DNA from: Polytrichum commune
Lineage: Eukaryota > Streptophyta > Polytrichopsida > Polytrichales > Polytrichaceae
Direction: 5' to 3'
DNA: 64,000 nt
NCBI GenBank assembly: GCA_950295325.1
Contig: OX485803.1
Coordinates: forward strand, 49,431,554-49,495,553
Below, in pieces: positions 21,590 to 36,100 of the stretch. Each line of letters starts with the position of its first letter. Within the stretch, counting starts at the first letter, position 1. The notes beneath the pieces are model-generated. The model had not been told where the DNA came from. It worked only from the letters and a program-made list of their open reading frames with translations, and did no database searches. Both the position numbers and the translations under genes were made by a program.

Positions 21590-24500
21590 GGATAATTCAA
21601 TCTTTTGCGCCTGTTTATGTCTGATAAGAAAGAAGCCTAGTCGATCTCTACAACGGAGAGCTTGACAAAGGCACGAGCTCCTGGTTTATGATGCCACAAG
21701 AACCACACCGAATCCTCGAAAAAGTGTCCCCAGAACATCAAAATTGAAGCACATAAACCTGGCCAATTCATTGACGGAGAGAGTGATTACCTTGAAGAAT
21801 TGAACGATATAAATGGCAAATCCGAATGTTGATTCGAAGCGATTGCAATGTTCGGCTTCGAAATTTGATGGTCGCCTTGCTTCTTAAACCCCGGATGAGT
21901 TTTGCATCGTTTGGAGCTCGCTATACATGGCGGCCTGCGAGCACACCCACGGGCACGCAATTAGGCCCGGTAAAATAGATGAAACACATCTAAGATTGAT
22001 TTATAATTAATTGTGTGTGTAGATTTCTAGTCATCCTAAAAAATCTTATTAAGTAGGGGAGGATGAATGGGAGACTCGCCTAATTGTCTTAAAGTACCAC
22101 TTTCTAAGCCTTATCAAGCTGTTTCCTTATCTTGATTGACACCAAATACAGTCATTAGTGTGGTTTCATGTGTGGAGTTACATTGAATTGTTGTTTAATG
22201 TGCAAGGTCTTGACTAATGTGAAAATGACAAATGAATACACTTTTCATAACTTCGTGTGAAACAACAAAGAAAGCAACCTACGGCCATCGCATAACATTA
22301 TTTAGTTGTTACGAGTGTTCCATTTGATTGATATCAAATCATTGCTTCACTTGATTTTCAGCTTGAATTTGTTATGATGTGAGAATAAACAAAGTATAGT
22401 TTCAAATAGAATATGGCTTATCCCCAGTCCCATCGAATGTACTGTACATACTTAATTAAATAATGTTATAAGAGTGATTATTCATTCTAACATATATACA
22501 ATACTTAACTACTCGATGCTTGGTACTACCCAATTTCTTGCAGAGAAGTCACCCACTTTCCTATACACATGACATAACACCCATGTTTATCCACTCTTGT
22601 TACTCTAGTGCACGTCTTCAAGTTCTAACAACCATGGAACACCAACTCAACTTGATAAACTCGAAAATAACAACACACAATTATGAGAGACAAATCATAA
22701 CCAACGAAGCTCCACGTAATAAAATCACAAATCAATAAAGGATGAGTAAGTAACAACAAATTGCTATGAATAGCAACAAGACGAGCAATCGTGTAGAGTT
22801 TCACAAAATGAACCCAAAGTATGCCAGTGAGGGTTCTTACATAACTTGAGATAATTGAAGTTTGTCACCAGAGAGAGGGAATCATCACATACAAGTGTAC
22901 TCCTCTTTAAGCTAACACCAAAAGCCATGAAAATGATATGCACCTTAGAGGTTGCTTTATTAGTTGATTTGTCAAATTGTCACTAGAATGAGTTTCAAGG
23001 CCCCCAATTAGTCCAGTTGGAGTCATTTGAGATGAATCGATCATAAACTTACAAGGGGTCAAGTTTTTATGTTAGATGAATGAGAGGTATGTTTGTATGC
23101 AATAATTCCCTCCCTCTCTTGTCAACTTAACAATATTGTCACCTAAGTTACCAAAGACAAGAGAGGGGGGATGGTTTATGTCATTGGAAATAATTAGATA
23201 AATGGAACTCGAGCAATTTCATCGATTATTTTCATGAGAACACTTACATAAGTGATAAATGCCCCTTCATGAAGTTGACTTTCAATGGAGTTTTAAAATA
23301 TACTTATTTTAAATTAATAATAATAACTTTAAAGTTCGAGATGAATCCCTAATAGATTAAGATTACATAGATTCATGTTGAGTTTTGTTGTTGTTCTAAA
23401 CACATGTGGATTTATGATCTATATAAACATAATCACTTATTATGGCTACCTATTTATGAATGTCACAAAATTATGAGTGAAAACAATTATGCTAATTTAA
23501 TACATATAGGAGTTAAAAAATATGTTGTACGATATAATGAAAAGCTTGTTTGCATCAAGTTTTGTATAATTATAATTTGATGCCCATTTCTTATGCACTA
23601 TGGACATTTAATAAGGTTGAATCAATTTGAGACATTGTAAGATCCAAATCATGCATGAATCACATGTCTTCTATACAAGCTTGGTTTACAATATTTGTTA
23701 TGTGGGCACTGAATTTGGACATGGGAACCTCTTTTTTAATCAAGAATTTGGAATTTCATTGCATTCAACTAGTGAAAAACATTCACTAGCTGAACATTGA
23801 TGAATAGTTGCTCAACTAGTTTATTATAATTCATTATTTTGTCACACGTGCCATCTGAGCAAAAAAAATTCACTTGCATCCTCCTTGCATCCTCATCCAC
23901 CTTTCCAAGCTTTCCCAATTGGACTATAACGTCCTTGTGGAATTCAAAACTTGCCCAAATGACAGTTGTTGTGATCCACAATTACCAACTGGATGAGATA
24001 ATTCCCAATTCAATCCAACGGTTAGAGTTGTGTGTGGGGGGTTAGGAGTGCCCCACAAGAGGGGCCTCGTGTACCTTAGCTGCTCAAATTCAAACAATGA
24101 AGAAGGATCATACAACAATTATAATGTGTTGATGCATACAATAATTTGAAATTCTAGGTCCACTTGATGAAAGATTTAGAGAAACTTTTCATCCACTTAA
24201 TGACCCACATCCTTTGCCTCTAGGGTTCCTTCCCATTGCAAATATAACTTCCTTGTATATGCAAGGCCCATCCTATTCTTCATTATAAACATATATACAT
24301 TCATTTTATTATGCCATGTTCATCCATAACATTACTAAGTTGCTACATGATGGTTTCTTTTCAAAGAAAGAGGATGTGATTAGAAAAACTATGATAATTT
24401 ATAGTTGCTTACTGAAAAGTTCATAGTACACATAATACACAACATGAGTGCTCCCCATAGATGGGGAATTCTAAGATTTAAAGGATAATTATGCTCATGT

Positions 24501-25290
24501 GATTCTTGGTCCCATGGAATGCAACTAAGGAGTTGTGTAATGTTATGTCCAATATGTGTGCATTGTCCTTCATGTACATACTGATTCATACATAAATGTG
24601 CAATAAGGTAATGGTAAGTGGGTCTTGAACATGCATTTCCCCCTTTGCACCCACTTCTTGTAGGATATGCAACACACAATTGTTTTAGGAAAATTACCAA
24701 TTCCATATTATGCACGTATCCACTTTTCCTTGCATTTTGTAGGGAGCTCTTATGAATATCCCAATCATTGTCAATATTGAAGAGTTCATGTGTTATAAAC
24801 TTGATATATAGGTCTCATTGATCATGTTGACTATTGCACCTAGGATGGTTAACAAATTTGGAGCACACGGTCCAATCTCTTTTCGACACATGTCTTTTTG
24901 GTGTTCATTCTTGATCCACACCCTGTCATGCACCACTCAAATACCGTATGGGTCTCCGTTTTAGAATTGGAACCAATTGGGCCCACTTACCTCAGTTGAT
25001 CATATTGTGAGCGCTTCCAACTCCACACACAATTATGATATTTGGATCGAGTTGAGAATTGCTCATCCAATCAGAATTTGAAAATCTTTGAGATTGCCAT
25101 GTCAAGTTTCCAAAACGAAGTTGAGTATCCAATCCCTAAAGGTAGCATATTGCGTTGCATTTATTTTAAGAACATAATTGGATATGAAACACAATATGCA
25201 TTGGAATGTCCTCTTTACAACTCCATTAGAGAGAGATTTACATTCTTATTTCACGGTATATATGTAAAGAGGCAAAGGAGGCATAACATC
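21590..25290. other. Intergenic region between the two divergent genes
   Basis: About 21590-21970 is probably leader and promoter DNA of the minus-strand NDUFAF6-like gene. 22000-25290 shows no gene. 23045-23120 resembles 440-520, and 24880-25060 contains inverse R2-like sequence. Open frames such as 24389-24715 have no recognisable domain. Confidence 0.45.
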
Positions 25291-25488
25291 TAAGTTGCAT
25301 AACGGTCAACCATGATCAACATTAGGCTAACGGGCTTCACATTCATGCCGATACCTGACTACGGGCGTTATTTTAATTTTAATTTTATTACGTAAACATG
25401 CATTACACCTTATGTCGCATCATGATTAACCGTGATCAACATGCAGCTAACGGACTCACATTCATGCCGGTACTTGGATATGGACGCT
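25291..25488. repeat. Direct repeat pair, 120-bp offset
   Basis: Copies at about 25299-25368 and 25419-25488 share a TGATCAACAT-type block, CTAACGG(G)C(T)TCACATTC, CATGCCG(A/G)TAC and TGGA(T/C)...GACG. An AT-rich spacer separates them. Close to the RUNKEL leader but no known motif. Confidence 0.7.
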
Positions 25489-26039
25489 ACCTTTATGCAA
25501 ATAGGTATTTTTTTTGAAAGATTTTCATTAATGAGAGTGGCAGTGTGCATTGCCCAGGTTAGCCAACCTTTTGAAATTCAAGACCTCCAAGTCCACTGGA
25601 TGAAACACTCAGAGTTGCATATTTTTCATCCACCTACCAGCCATGTCACACTACTCAATGCCTGCCATGTCCTCTTGACGAAAGCGTCACAGTCATCCAC
25701 TTGTCATCCACTTGTCACATACGTTCATCTACAGTCAATCCACCGCAAATCATCCACATCACGCACGTTTATGTACTTTTAACGAGAATCATCTACTTTT
25801 ACGACGACAATCATCGATGCTGCGTGTGCTTTGTCGTGCGGGGGCTCCCGCCTCGCAGCCTGACCCTGCGGCCATCGAAGGAGCCCAGTTGCTCTGAATT
25901 TTTGAAAGCTCGCCTCCATAGCCAGCAGCCTGCCGCGAACCCTCGCTTCCATCGCATTGCAACAACAACAACGACGTACCTTACCTTAACCTGCCTCGCA
26001 TCCTCTCACATGCTCACACAACTATTCTGACATCCACGG

Positions 26040-27138
26040 CAGGGTCACTTCGGTTTCGTCTGTACTGTAGAGAGAGGTAAAGCGAGAGAGAGAGAGAGAG
26101 GGATACAGAAAGAGAGCCTAGGTTTTGAATCTGCTCCTGCGAGGTGGATTAAGTTAGTAAAGCAGGAGCGGTCCAGACGCAGCTTGCAGGCCACTCGAGG
26201 TGCATAGAGAAAGAGAGAGGACTGATCGTTGACCTACTTGCATTGCATTTTGGCCTGGCGTTGGTTATTGTGGTCTTTTGTTGTTCGGAGTGCGTGTGTT
26301 TATAAGTTGCTGAGGTCAGGTCAGCTCTTCGTGCGTTTCTTTCTTATTTTTCTTTTCTTTTCGTGTCTGAGTGATCGCAACTCAACCTGCATTGTCATGA
26401 AGCGTGGAAATTTCTTCGAGCCCGGCCCGGAGGATGTTGTAGTAATGTTGTTGTTCCCGCCTGTGTGATAGTTTTGCAGGCATTGCGCTTGGGAGCATCA
26501 GCACTGCGGTTGCGCTTCTTCTTGACTCGACGTGGATGCTTGTCTGACAAATCTGAGCTGCGTTACCGTTGCTGCTGCTGTCTCACCTATTTCTCTTCCT
26601 CTTTCTACTCTGGGGCAACATTAGGAACTGTACTCTGGCATAGGAGGAGCCTTCAGACTCTTTGGCATGGTCTCTTCTTCATTTGGACGTGCTCTCGAGT
26701 TTCCCTGCCTCGATGTTCTGCCTACATCTACACTCATCTCTGCACACCGGTACGCTGGGAACTCACATGGTTTCCATACTCGCCAGATTGAGTATTACTG
26801 GAAGAAGTGGAGCATTTGCCTCCTTCTTCGCGATGTGAGAGAAAACTAGGTCAATTTCCTGTGGAAACAAATTGATCTGCTGTTGTTCCTCTCAAGGCTC
26901 CAGCTCTTCATTTGCACAGAGCACTTTCGTATATCTCCTTGCCCAGGATAGGAGTGGAGAGGAAAAAAATCTTCTTGCCTTTGTGAATTTGGAGTGCCTC
27001 ATTAGACCACCGCAAGTGGGAACAAAAAATTTGGCATATCTGATGTGGATTATTGTGGAGCGCTTCATTGACTTTTGTGCCTGAAGAAGTGGCTCCAACC
27101 TAAGCGGCTGGGGCCTTCGGGCTTTCTGAGCTTCTCTT
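26040..27138 (+). promoter_or_regulatory. Probable promoter and 5' leader of the RUNKEL gene
   Basis: The sequence turns GC- and CT-rich after about 25830 and contains a GA run at 26083-26101, typical of plant core-promoter and leader DNA. Several upstream ATGs precede the start (for example 26397), so either the leader has uORFs or part of it is a spliced 5' UTR intron. TTTTGCAG at about 26472-26479 is one possible acceptor. No TATA box is obvious. Confidence 0.45.
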
Positions 27139-30100
27139 ATGAATCAATATCACATCTATGAGGCGATCGGGCGGGGCAAGCATTCGGTATGTATCCATTA
27201 ACATCCTGCCAGTCAGTCACCAAAATTAAATTATCATCTTTTTCCTAAGAAGATCATTGCTATTTTCAGCATAGAGGAACTCAATTTGTCAAGTTGTAAA
27301 AAGGGAGGAAGAGTCGAATCCTGCGCTGGACATTTTGAGATGAGTTGGGTTGGCAGCTGACATAACATGAGAGTTCCAGTCACGCATGCTGATTCTATCA
27401 GTTGTTAAATTGGAAAGCCAGTTCTCTGATCTACGACACGGACTTCCAAAGGCTCGCAAAGTTATCAGTATGTAGTCACATAGAGGAGACAGGTAAGTTG
27501 AGGTGATTAATTTAGGAGTAGTCATTTAGTAGCTACAAGCATCTAGCAGGTGCTTCATCCTTTATGTATGACATTGCACTTCTTCAGCTCTCACATCATC
27601 AAAATAAATTCCACCTGTGTTCATTACCGAATAGTATACTTGGTGGCGTATTCTTTATGAATTCAAAATCAAAATCATCACCGCAATGCTCAGTCCACTA
27701 AGATACGAAGTTTCTGCTTAAGCATTTTGTAGGGTTACCATGTCAGCCTACAGTAGCAAGCAGTTTTCCAGCTCATAATGGATGCAAGGGCATGTTGAGC
27801 AAGGATGACTCTGTTGTATGGAATGTTATACACAGAGCTGGAACAGTACCTAACTATCAAGAGTAAATATGTCCCTTTGTTACATAATGACAGACACGAC
27901 AATGAGATCAACCTTTTATCTAACATAATTTAGCAACACTATAGAACACTTTTACAGCTGATAAACTTTCCCACCTGCTAACCTACTTGAGAAGTTTTGC
28001 CTTCCATCTCTCCTAATTCCTTCTATCATCTGAAAAGTTCTAGACCAGTCCATCCATGTTTCAACAGCTTAGATGCAGCTAAACAAAACTAACACCATCT
28101 ACTTGGCACTGTCAACAGTTTTGCTGTAATGAATTATTTGTAATCAGTGGGAGAAAATTTCTTGATTTCTGAAAAACAGCTTAGAAAGATCATCTCAGAA
28201 ATAGTTTCTCAAATTTATGCTGAAATAGTGGCCTTCTTTACTGGACGTGTTCTTTATTTAGACTTAGTTCCTCCAAACACAATTTCGTTTCTCAAATAAT
28301 CAATTTGTTACATCTTCTTATATTTGGAACTGACGAATATACAGATTGTTGGCTTCTGGTCAAATGAGTTGCTGCCATTTGGCTATTGCCCAATTGTCTA
28401 TCTGTTTTCTAATTTATTTTAGTTTTCTATTACTTCCTTTGGCTTGCGTTAGATTGAGTATGTAACTTTAAACACATAGGGATTATCTGTCTCTCTGGTA
28501 ATTTGTTTTGTGGGTTAATGGTTACGTTTGTCTTTAAGTGTTGTCTGTACCTGCTACCTCACAAGGATATGTATATGTGTGTGTGTGTGTCCATCTATCT
28601 ATCTATCTATATCTTTATTGGACATAACAAATGGTAATGTTTTAACCTTGGTGATGCTCTGCTTGCAGACTGTGTACAAAGGAAGAAAGAAAAAGACCAT
28701 CGAGTACTATGCCATCAAAAGTGTTGAAAAGAGTCAAAAAACCAAGGTTCTACAGGAGGTATGTATGGCATCCTTTGATATGCACTTCCAAGTCCTGCAT
28801 GCCTTTGTATTTCTGAGTTATGATGCAATTCAGAAGGAAGCTTGTTGGTCTCAGACTTACAAAATGCAGGAGGCTTGTTGTGCACCCTCTTATATATGTT
28901 TCCACGCCTTGACTGTACATCTATTGGGCTTCTATCCAGCTTACACCACTATTCACACATCCACTTTGATTGCTTGTTTTCAAACAGGTGCGGACCCTGC
29001 ACTCACTTGACCACAACAATGTTCTCAAGTTCTATGCCTGGTAATTCAATTTCAATCACAAACTCGGATTCTCGTTTTTGATCAATGCAGACACTTTCTT
29101 GGGTTTGCTGTTGTGTCTGTTATATAAATGAATAAGTTGAGATTTGGCAAGAGGCTTCAAGTGTCTATATAGTGGAACTAGCACTATCCCCATACTCCAG
29201 AGGAAATTCTGAATAGTTGGACATTCTTGGTATGGTCAGGTATGAGACTTCAGCACATTTGTGGCTTGTTCTGGAATACTGCGTCGGAGGTGATCTCCTA
29301 ACACTCCTGCGGCAGGTGTGTACTGGAGATAACTAACAGAGAATCCATTCTACCGATTCATTGTATCAGTTTTGTTGCAAATAGAAGCAGTTTACTGTAA
29401 GTTAGTGAAGATACATGTAGAATGGGGGTCCTCAATTTTAAATAGTATTGGTAATGCTAATTTTGTCTATCAATGCTCAGAAATTTGCAAATCTTTGATT
29501 GAGCTGGTAAGGTTTTCCTTCTCTATCAAATATTCCATTGATTATTTCAGGAGTCATGATGCTACATCATTGTCTTGTTTTGAAGATACTAGGCCTCTGA
29601 AGAGTTTTGATGCATTGATGTAGTCACTGATTAATAAGGTGGAAATATTTGTGTAGTAATCAAACATGTTTGGACCACCTTATGAGGCATCGTGGACCTT
29701 GTCCAAACTTTTGTATGATATTTTTTTGTCAGGACTTGCTTTCAAATTGGTTGATGAAGCTCATATTCATTATTCTTGCAGGATTCACGGCTTCCTGAAG
29801 AGTCAATACATGACTTTGCTCGTGATCTGGTTCAAGCTTTACAGTATGTTTTAATTCAACCTGCTCTTGTTGTCAGCTGAAGTTTCTTCTTTGCAAATTG
29901 TGTTAAATTGAAATAAATATGGCCCTGCTTTAGAATATTCACATACGCATGTCTAATATACTTGCTCAGAGGATGTTCCATCAAAGGTGTACAATTATGG
30001 TTTGAATTAAATGACCAATTCAACCTTATTTTTAGATGATAGGTGTACAATTGTCTCGTTTAGTTAATAACCTGTTGGAGTGGGGAGATGTGTGAAGGTA

Positions 30101-33100
30101 GTCATGAGGATTCTTCGGTGGTTCTATTGTCATCAGGAGATGGGAAAATAGAACTTGTTGAATGACTTGATAACATATGAAGTTGTAATGGAGTTGACAA
30201 TTGAAAAATATGCTCTGATTGCAGCACATCCTTGTGAGTAGAGTCAGTGCAGAATGTATACCTTTGCTCCTTCTTTGTTTCTCAGTAGCTTCTTGATAAT
30301 GGTCACACCTTTACAATAACTTTGCAATAAATCGTCATACCTTCATACTGTCTTCACAATGCAGGTTTCTGCATTCCAAGGGGGTAATTTACTGTGATTT
30401 AAAACCATCGAATGTGCTACTCGATGAAAATGGACGCCTCAAGGTATATGTTCACAGTGTTTGCAGTTGTTTGAATCTCCCCTGGTGAAGATTGTTGACC
30501 ACAAAGTTTCTTGTCAAGTACTCTTTTGCACTATCCTTCTCTTTATACCTTGACAGGGTGTGTAAATTATGTCTTCCTCGTACCTCCCTCTAGCAATTGT
30601 GATATTCAAGCATTTTAGTTTTTAAATCATGAAGACCTCAAAGTCAAGTGGATCAAGAAGGAAAGAGCTTGTGTAAAGGCCACACGAAGTTGTCTGACAG
30701 TTCTAGTGATGTTTGACATGGATACAGTTGTGCGACTTTGGGTTGGCAAGGCGACTTAGTGATATTTCTAAAAGCTCTGTCCAACAGGTCTTTCTCCCAC
30801 CATACACCTGTTCTGCTTACCTTGTATTGCAAAATTGGCTAAGGAACTTGATTTGTGGCTTGTCTCAGCAAATAGAGAGGATATCTGAACTAGTCACTCA
30901 TTTTTTCTCTTTGACTATTGCAAATTGAGTAGATTTGGACACCTCTGAGTGTTTCTCTGAAATCTGTTGCCTTCATGTTTGCGACAGTAACTAACTAACT
31001 AACTAACTAACTTACTGTAACGAGGCAGAGGAATTTCCACTTCACGTCATGTATAACAGGTCACTTTTTACTATTCAAGACTTGCAATCATCCCCAGATG
31101 GCAGGGTTAGCAGAGTTATGTCACCTGATCTCCTGACTGGAACAATATGAAGCAATTTACTCGTTTTAGTGTTGGTATTATTACTAAAAATTGTACATGA
31201 TTCATGTGATGGTGGTCATGTTTGTATGTGTTGGGGTTGGGCAGCTGCCACAAGCGAAGCGGGGTACGCCATGCTACATGGCACCAGAACTGTTTCAGGA
31301 AGGAAGTGTCCACTCTTTTGGCTCAGATCTTTGGGCACTTGGTTGTGTCATGTATGAGTGTTACTCTGGGAGGCCCCCCTTTGTTTCCAGTAGCTTTACT
31401 CAACTGGTTAACTCTATCATATCAGACCCTGCACCACCACTATGGGGAAACCCTAGCCGTGATTTTGAGGATTTAGTTAACCGCCTTCTGGTCAAGGATC
31501 CGATAGAGAGAATACAGTGGGATGAGCTAAGAAATCACCCATTCTGGAGAGCAAAATGCAAACCACTGCCATTGCCACCTCAGCCTGCACTGGAAAATTT
31601 CTTACGTATGAACCAAAGATCCTCATCTCCTGAAGAGAAAGAGCAGTTGCCAGCAAGAGCTGCTCTAACAGAGAAGACAACAGTAGAAAAAGGATCAGTA
31701 TCTGAGAGAAGTTATTTGCGGGAGAAAGCTCAGAGTGAGGTCAAGAAGCCTGAAATCAAGCAGGTTGGAGCAAACACAGTTGGAAAAGCAACAAGTGTTC
31801 CAGAAAACAACAACCCTGTACAACGAGAAAATGGTAGAAAAGTAACAAAAGGGCCTGTTGGCAGTGGAAAGGATGGGAATGCAAAAGCTAATGGTGGGGT
31901 TCCTGTCAATCTCTTAAGGCTGTCCAAGATTGTTAAAACCAATTTGCTGAAGGAGACTGAAAATGACACTTATCGGCAGCAAACACATGCAAATGGAACT
32001 GCTGATGATACTGATGTTACCTTAGAAAATCACGACTTAGAGCTCAATTTTGGTGAGGGAGCTGAGAGTAACTCAGAGGAGGAGGATGACACAGGGAGTA
32101 ATGGCCCCAGCCCAAGTGCTTCAACTGAAGAGAAAGACTTACCAAAAGCCTCTACGAAGCCAAATCACTCAAAATCTGAAAAAGAGGACAGAGGAGAATC
32201 AGGAAGTGCTGCTGAGGAGTCCTTGCCAGAGTCCCCTCCACAATCTGAAAGTGGTGGGAGAGCTGAGGATCACCATACACCTCCCTCTGAGGTTGAAGCA
32301 AACCACATGGATTCACTCCGTCATGTTGCAGCAACTCCACCAGGTGTGGGCATCCCAAGAAAAGGCTTGCATCGAGCTCCACCTGTTTCGGACCAACCAA
32401 AGAAAGATCCACCTGTTTGTGTTCCTTCACATACTATCAAGCCGTCTGTGGTGCTTTCCCAGTCACTGTGGCACCCATCAGATCTTTCAGTCAGGCCTAT
32501 CATGTTGAATCGGCGAATTGAAAAGGTATCCACAAGTCCACCTAGTTATGGTTGCTCAAAGAATAACAAATGCTGTCCATACAGTCAGGCGTCATGTATT
32601 TAGTTGCATCTGTGTTTCTTTATCTCCCTCATGCCTCCTGGTATCATGCTGTGCTTACTCATAATTTAATGAGCTTAGCAATCCTAATCACCAGTGTGCA
32701 AATTGAAAATTACTTTCTGCACTGACAATATCATGTGCGTAACAGGTTCCAGAGTCTAATTTTGACTCGAGAATATTACCTGCTGACAAGCTGACGCCGG
32801 CGGAGTTTGTGAAACTTCAACCAGAGCATCAGGAAACATTCTTGAACAAGATTATGGGTAGTATCCATGGAAGTGCAGTTATGAATGAGAAACTCAATAC
32901 ACTGAAGTATCTTGAAACATTGTGCACCAACATTGACGCAGCAAACATTTTGATAAATGGGCCCTTGATGCCTCTTCTGGTGAAGATGCTACGGACCATG
33001 AAAGTTCCAGGCCTGCGTGTGCAGCTGACATCTGTAATGGGTTTACTTATCCGTCATGCCACACTCATTGAGGAGGAGCTGGCAGGATCAGGAATTGTAG

Positions 33101-36100
33101 CAGTTTTGACAGAGACTCTGAGGGATAAGCAGGACAAGGTGATTGTAGGATTTTGCTACCTGGCAAAAATTATATTACAGATGTTCATATTGTTGATGGT
33201 TGTTCTGCTAATCAATCTTTAATTTCAGTCACTTGATATTTGGCTCCATTTGTATTTTGAGAGTTCTATTTTCTCACATTCTTATAGGGTTGACATGCCT
33301 CCATTTATTCTTCCAATTTTTTTACCCAGGTAAGACGCTGTGCTATGGCCACACTTGGGGAGCTTTTGTTTTATATAGCAACACAAAACGAGGGGTCTCC
33401 CAGGTCAGCTGGCAGTCATGAGAATTCAGCCAAGGACACCAAATCACCCTCGTGGCAGGTGAGTCTAGTGGAATTGTTGATTCTGTTGTTGCAGGAAAGT
33501 ATATGAAAATTCTTTTCACAATTATATTACGGGTGTCTTGCTAAATCTCCACATTAATGATTGTCCTATCCAAGTTAGTTAATCTGTGTCTTTTCCAAGT
33601 CAAGGACATCATTGCTCATCTTTGGACAGTCAGAACTTTTTATGAAGTGTAGTCCCTAACTACTGTTCATGGATTGATACTGTCCTAATTGCAGATTCCA
33701 GGTACAACTGTTGCACTTGTGGCATCAATACTCCGAAAGGGAGAAGATGATGTAACACAACACTATGCTCTGAAGACAATTGAGAATATTGCAAGTCAGG
33801 GTGGAGAGTGGGCTGCCCGCTTCACCAGTCCTGAAGTTCTTGATAATCTGTGTTACACATTCCGAGCAACAGCCAAACCTGAAAACCTGAGGGCCACATC
33901 AGGATCTTGTCTTGTTCGTTTGGTGCGTTTTAGCCCTGCTACAATTCCAATTGTTCTTGAAAAGCTTACTTTCAGGGAGCTTGTTGGAGGACTAGCCAAG
34001 GGCAGTGCACGGGAGCAGCAAGTGAACATAAATCTTCTCAACATGGCACTTGTGGGGAGCAGTGTTATTCCTAACATGAACAAGTATCTTTTGGCCCTTT
34101 TAGATGAGAGGAGCCTTGTGCCCAGTGTGGTTGCAATGCTGGAGCAGGTGCAACTTTTCCCCCTATAACTGACATAGTTCTCAATGTAGGCTTCTTTGTG
34201 AAACTAAGAAGCGGACTTTGGTGTGCAACAAGAAACCTTCTCAAAGGGAATCATATGCTGTAAAATTTCTGCCAACTCTGTTTTCTGGTGGTGTTGAACC
34301 TATATTGTATTTACTAACTGATTTGATATATAATTACAGGGCCCTGAAATTCTGCGTGGCAAAGCATTTGTATGCGCTGCACTTCTGTGTAAGATCAACC
34401 GTCGGTGGCTACCATCCCTTTGCAATGCCAAGCTGCTGCCTGCAGTGGAGAGATTAACAAAGGAGAAAGATCAGTATGTACAGCAATGTATGGAGGCATT
34501 GGTACAAACTGTGGTCAGTGTAATTCCAAGTATTTTAGAAAGCATATCCACAGATATAGCCCAGCTGGCAGGTGGAAGACGACCGGCTATAGGTCCTGCC
34601 TCGTCACCTTTGTCTACTCGTGGGACAACAAGAAGCTCTATTCCATTATTTCCAGTGGTGTTGAACTTGATGAATAGTCCCACTTTCAGGAACCGAATGG
34701 TAGACGAACCTGTGCTGTCTAGACTGGCATCCTTTCTTAAGCGCTTGGAGACCTCTTCTTTTCAGGTCAGTGTTTTTAGGTCTTTTCATGAGCTTAGATT
34801 CAGATTTTCTTTACAGATATAGGATCAGGTTATCTATCCTCTTCTTATTTTTGTCCCTTCACATGGGTCATCCTTGAAAGTTACTGATATTGGTACTCCT
34901 AGGAGGCTAAGATTTGTGACTTCTTCAGTACAGGCAACATTATCTTTGTTTGTATGCAACAGCATGCACCTTTTGACTGTTGTATATATGTTGCAATGGA
35001 TGAAAACTGCAGGGACAGGATGAATTTCAGTCCACTCTTTTGCAGATAGTGGAAGTACTGTCTCAACAGACGGCCACACTTTTGGCATACCCTGATATAT
35101 TCATATCTAAAGTTCTGCCGAGTCTGGCTGTCTTATATGAGAAAAACACTGATGGTGATATGCGGTTCCTCTGTCTCAAAGTATTCTTTGATATCTTGGT
35201 AGTGTTCCTTGATGACATGTCAAATGCAAACTCTGGAGACTCCCAACAGCCCTCAGCAGTGTCGGGAGCACCCCGCAGGTATGTCTGATCTACCGGTCGA
35301 TTACCAGATAAAGCATCTCCCAATTTTGGTTGCAGACTCTGTCAACAGGCTTACTAATGCAAAACTGTCTTAGATGCGTAGACATTCAGCTACTTCATGT
35401 TTTGCTGTTACAGTTGGTAAAATTAATGTCACCCAGCCTTTGGTGTATGTCAAGTTCATACTTGGATGCTTATTTAGCAGGAGCTGCAGTTCAATGACAT
35501 GTCTATACTCACATGTTTAGTCTTTGTTCGGTCTCCCAAGACTTTGCACTCTAGCTATGTTTGTCTTTATATACATGTGCACAGATCCACCTACCCACAC
35601 ATATGCATGCATACAGTCAAAGTAAAGGCTGGATAACATAACCTCCAATGTCTTCCTTGTAGTAGGAAACATGCAAAAAAAGATCATGAGAGCTCATTTA
35701 GAGGTGTTGGTGAGTTTGGAGAAATTCTCATAGCTTTACTTCTAATGCACCTTATCCTGCTGGTTGGTGCAGAGAAAATCTTGAAGTCATTGTCAAGCAA
35801 CACTTTTTACCGATGTACCCTATCCTAATAGAGGATGAGGATCCCATACCCATGTATGCCCAGAAACTTCTGGTCATGCTTCTTGATCTCAAATGCATCC
35901 AGATTGGAGATATACTGCAGCTGAAGCTTATCTCTCAATTCTTTGAGTTCTTGCAATGTGACCTCCCCAGCATCAATCTCCACAATGTGCGGCTGTGTCT
36001 CTATCTGGCATCTTCGCCAGAGGTGGATACTAATGTCCTTTCAGGACTTAAGGTTGTTGGTCGCATCGGAACTCTCTTGGACTTTGTACATGCCAAAGGC

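Noticed and set aside
31191-32603. 470-codon frame as a stand-alone gene
   Set aside because: Its first 18 codons and last 26 codons are intron; the middle is exon 8 of the RUNKEL gene, with splice sites at 31245 and 32525.
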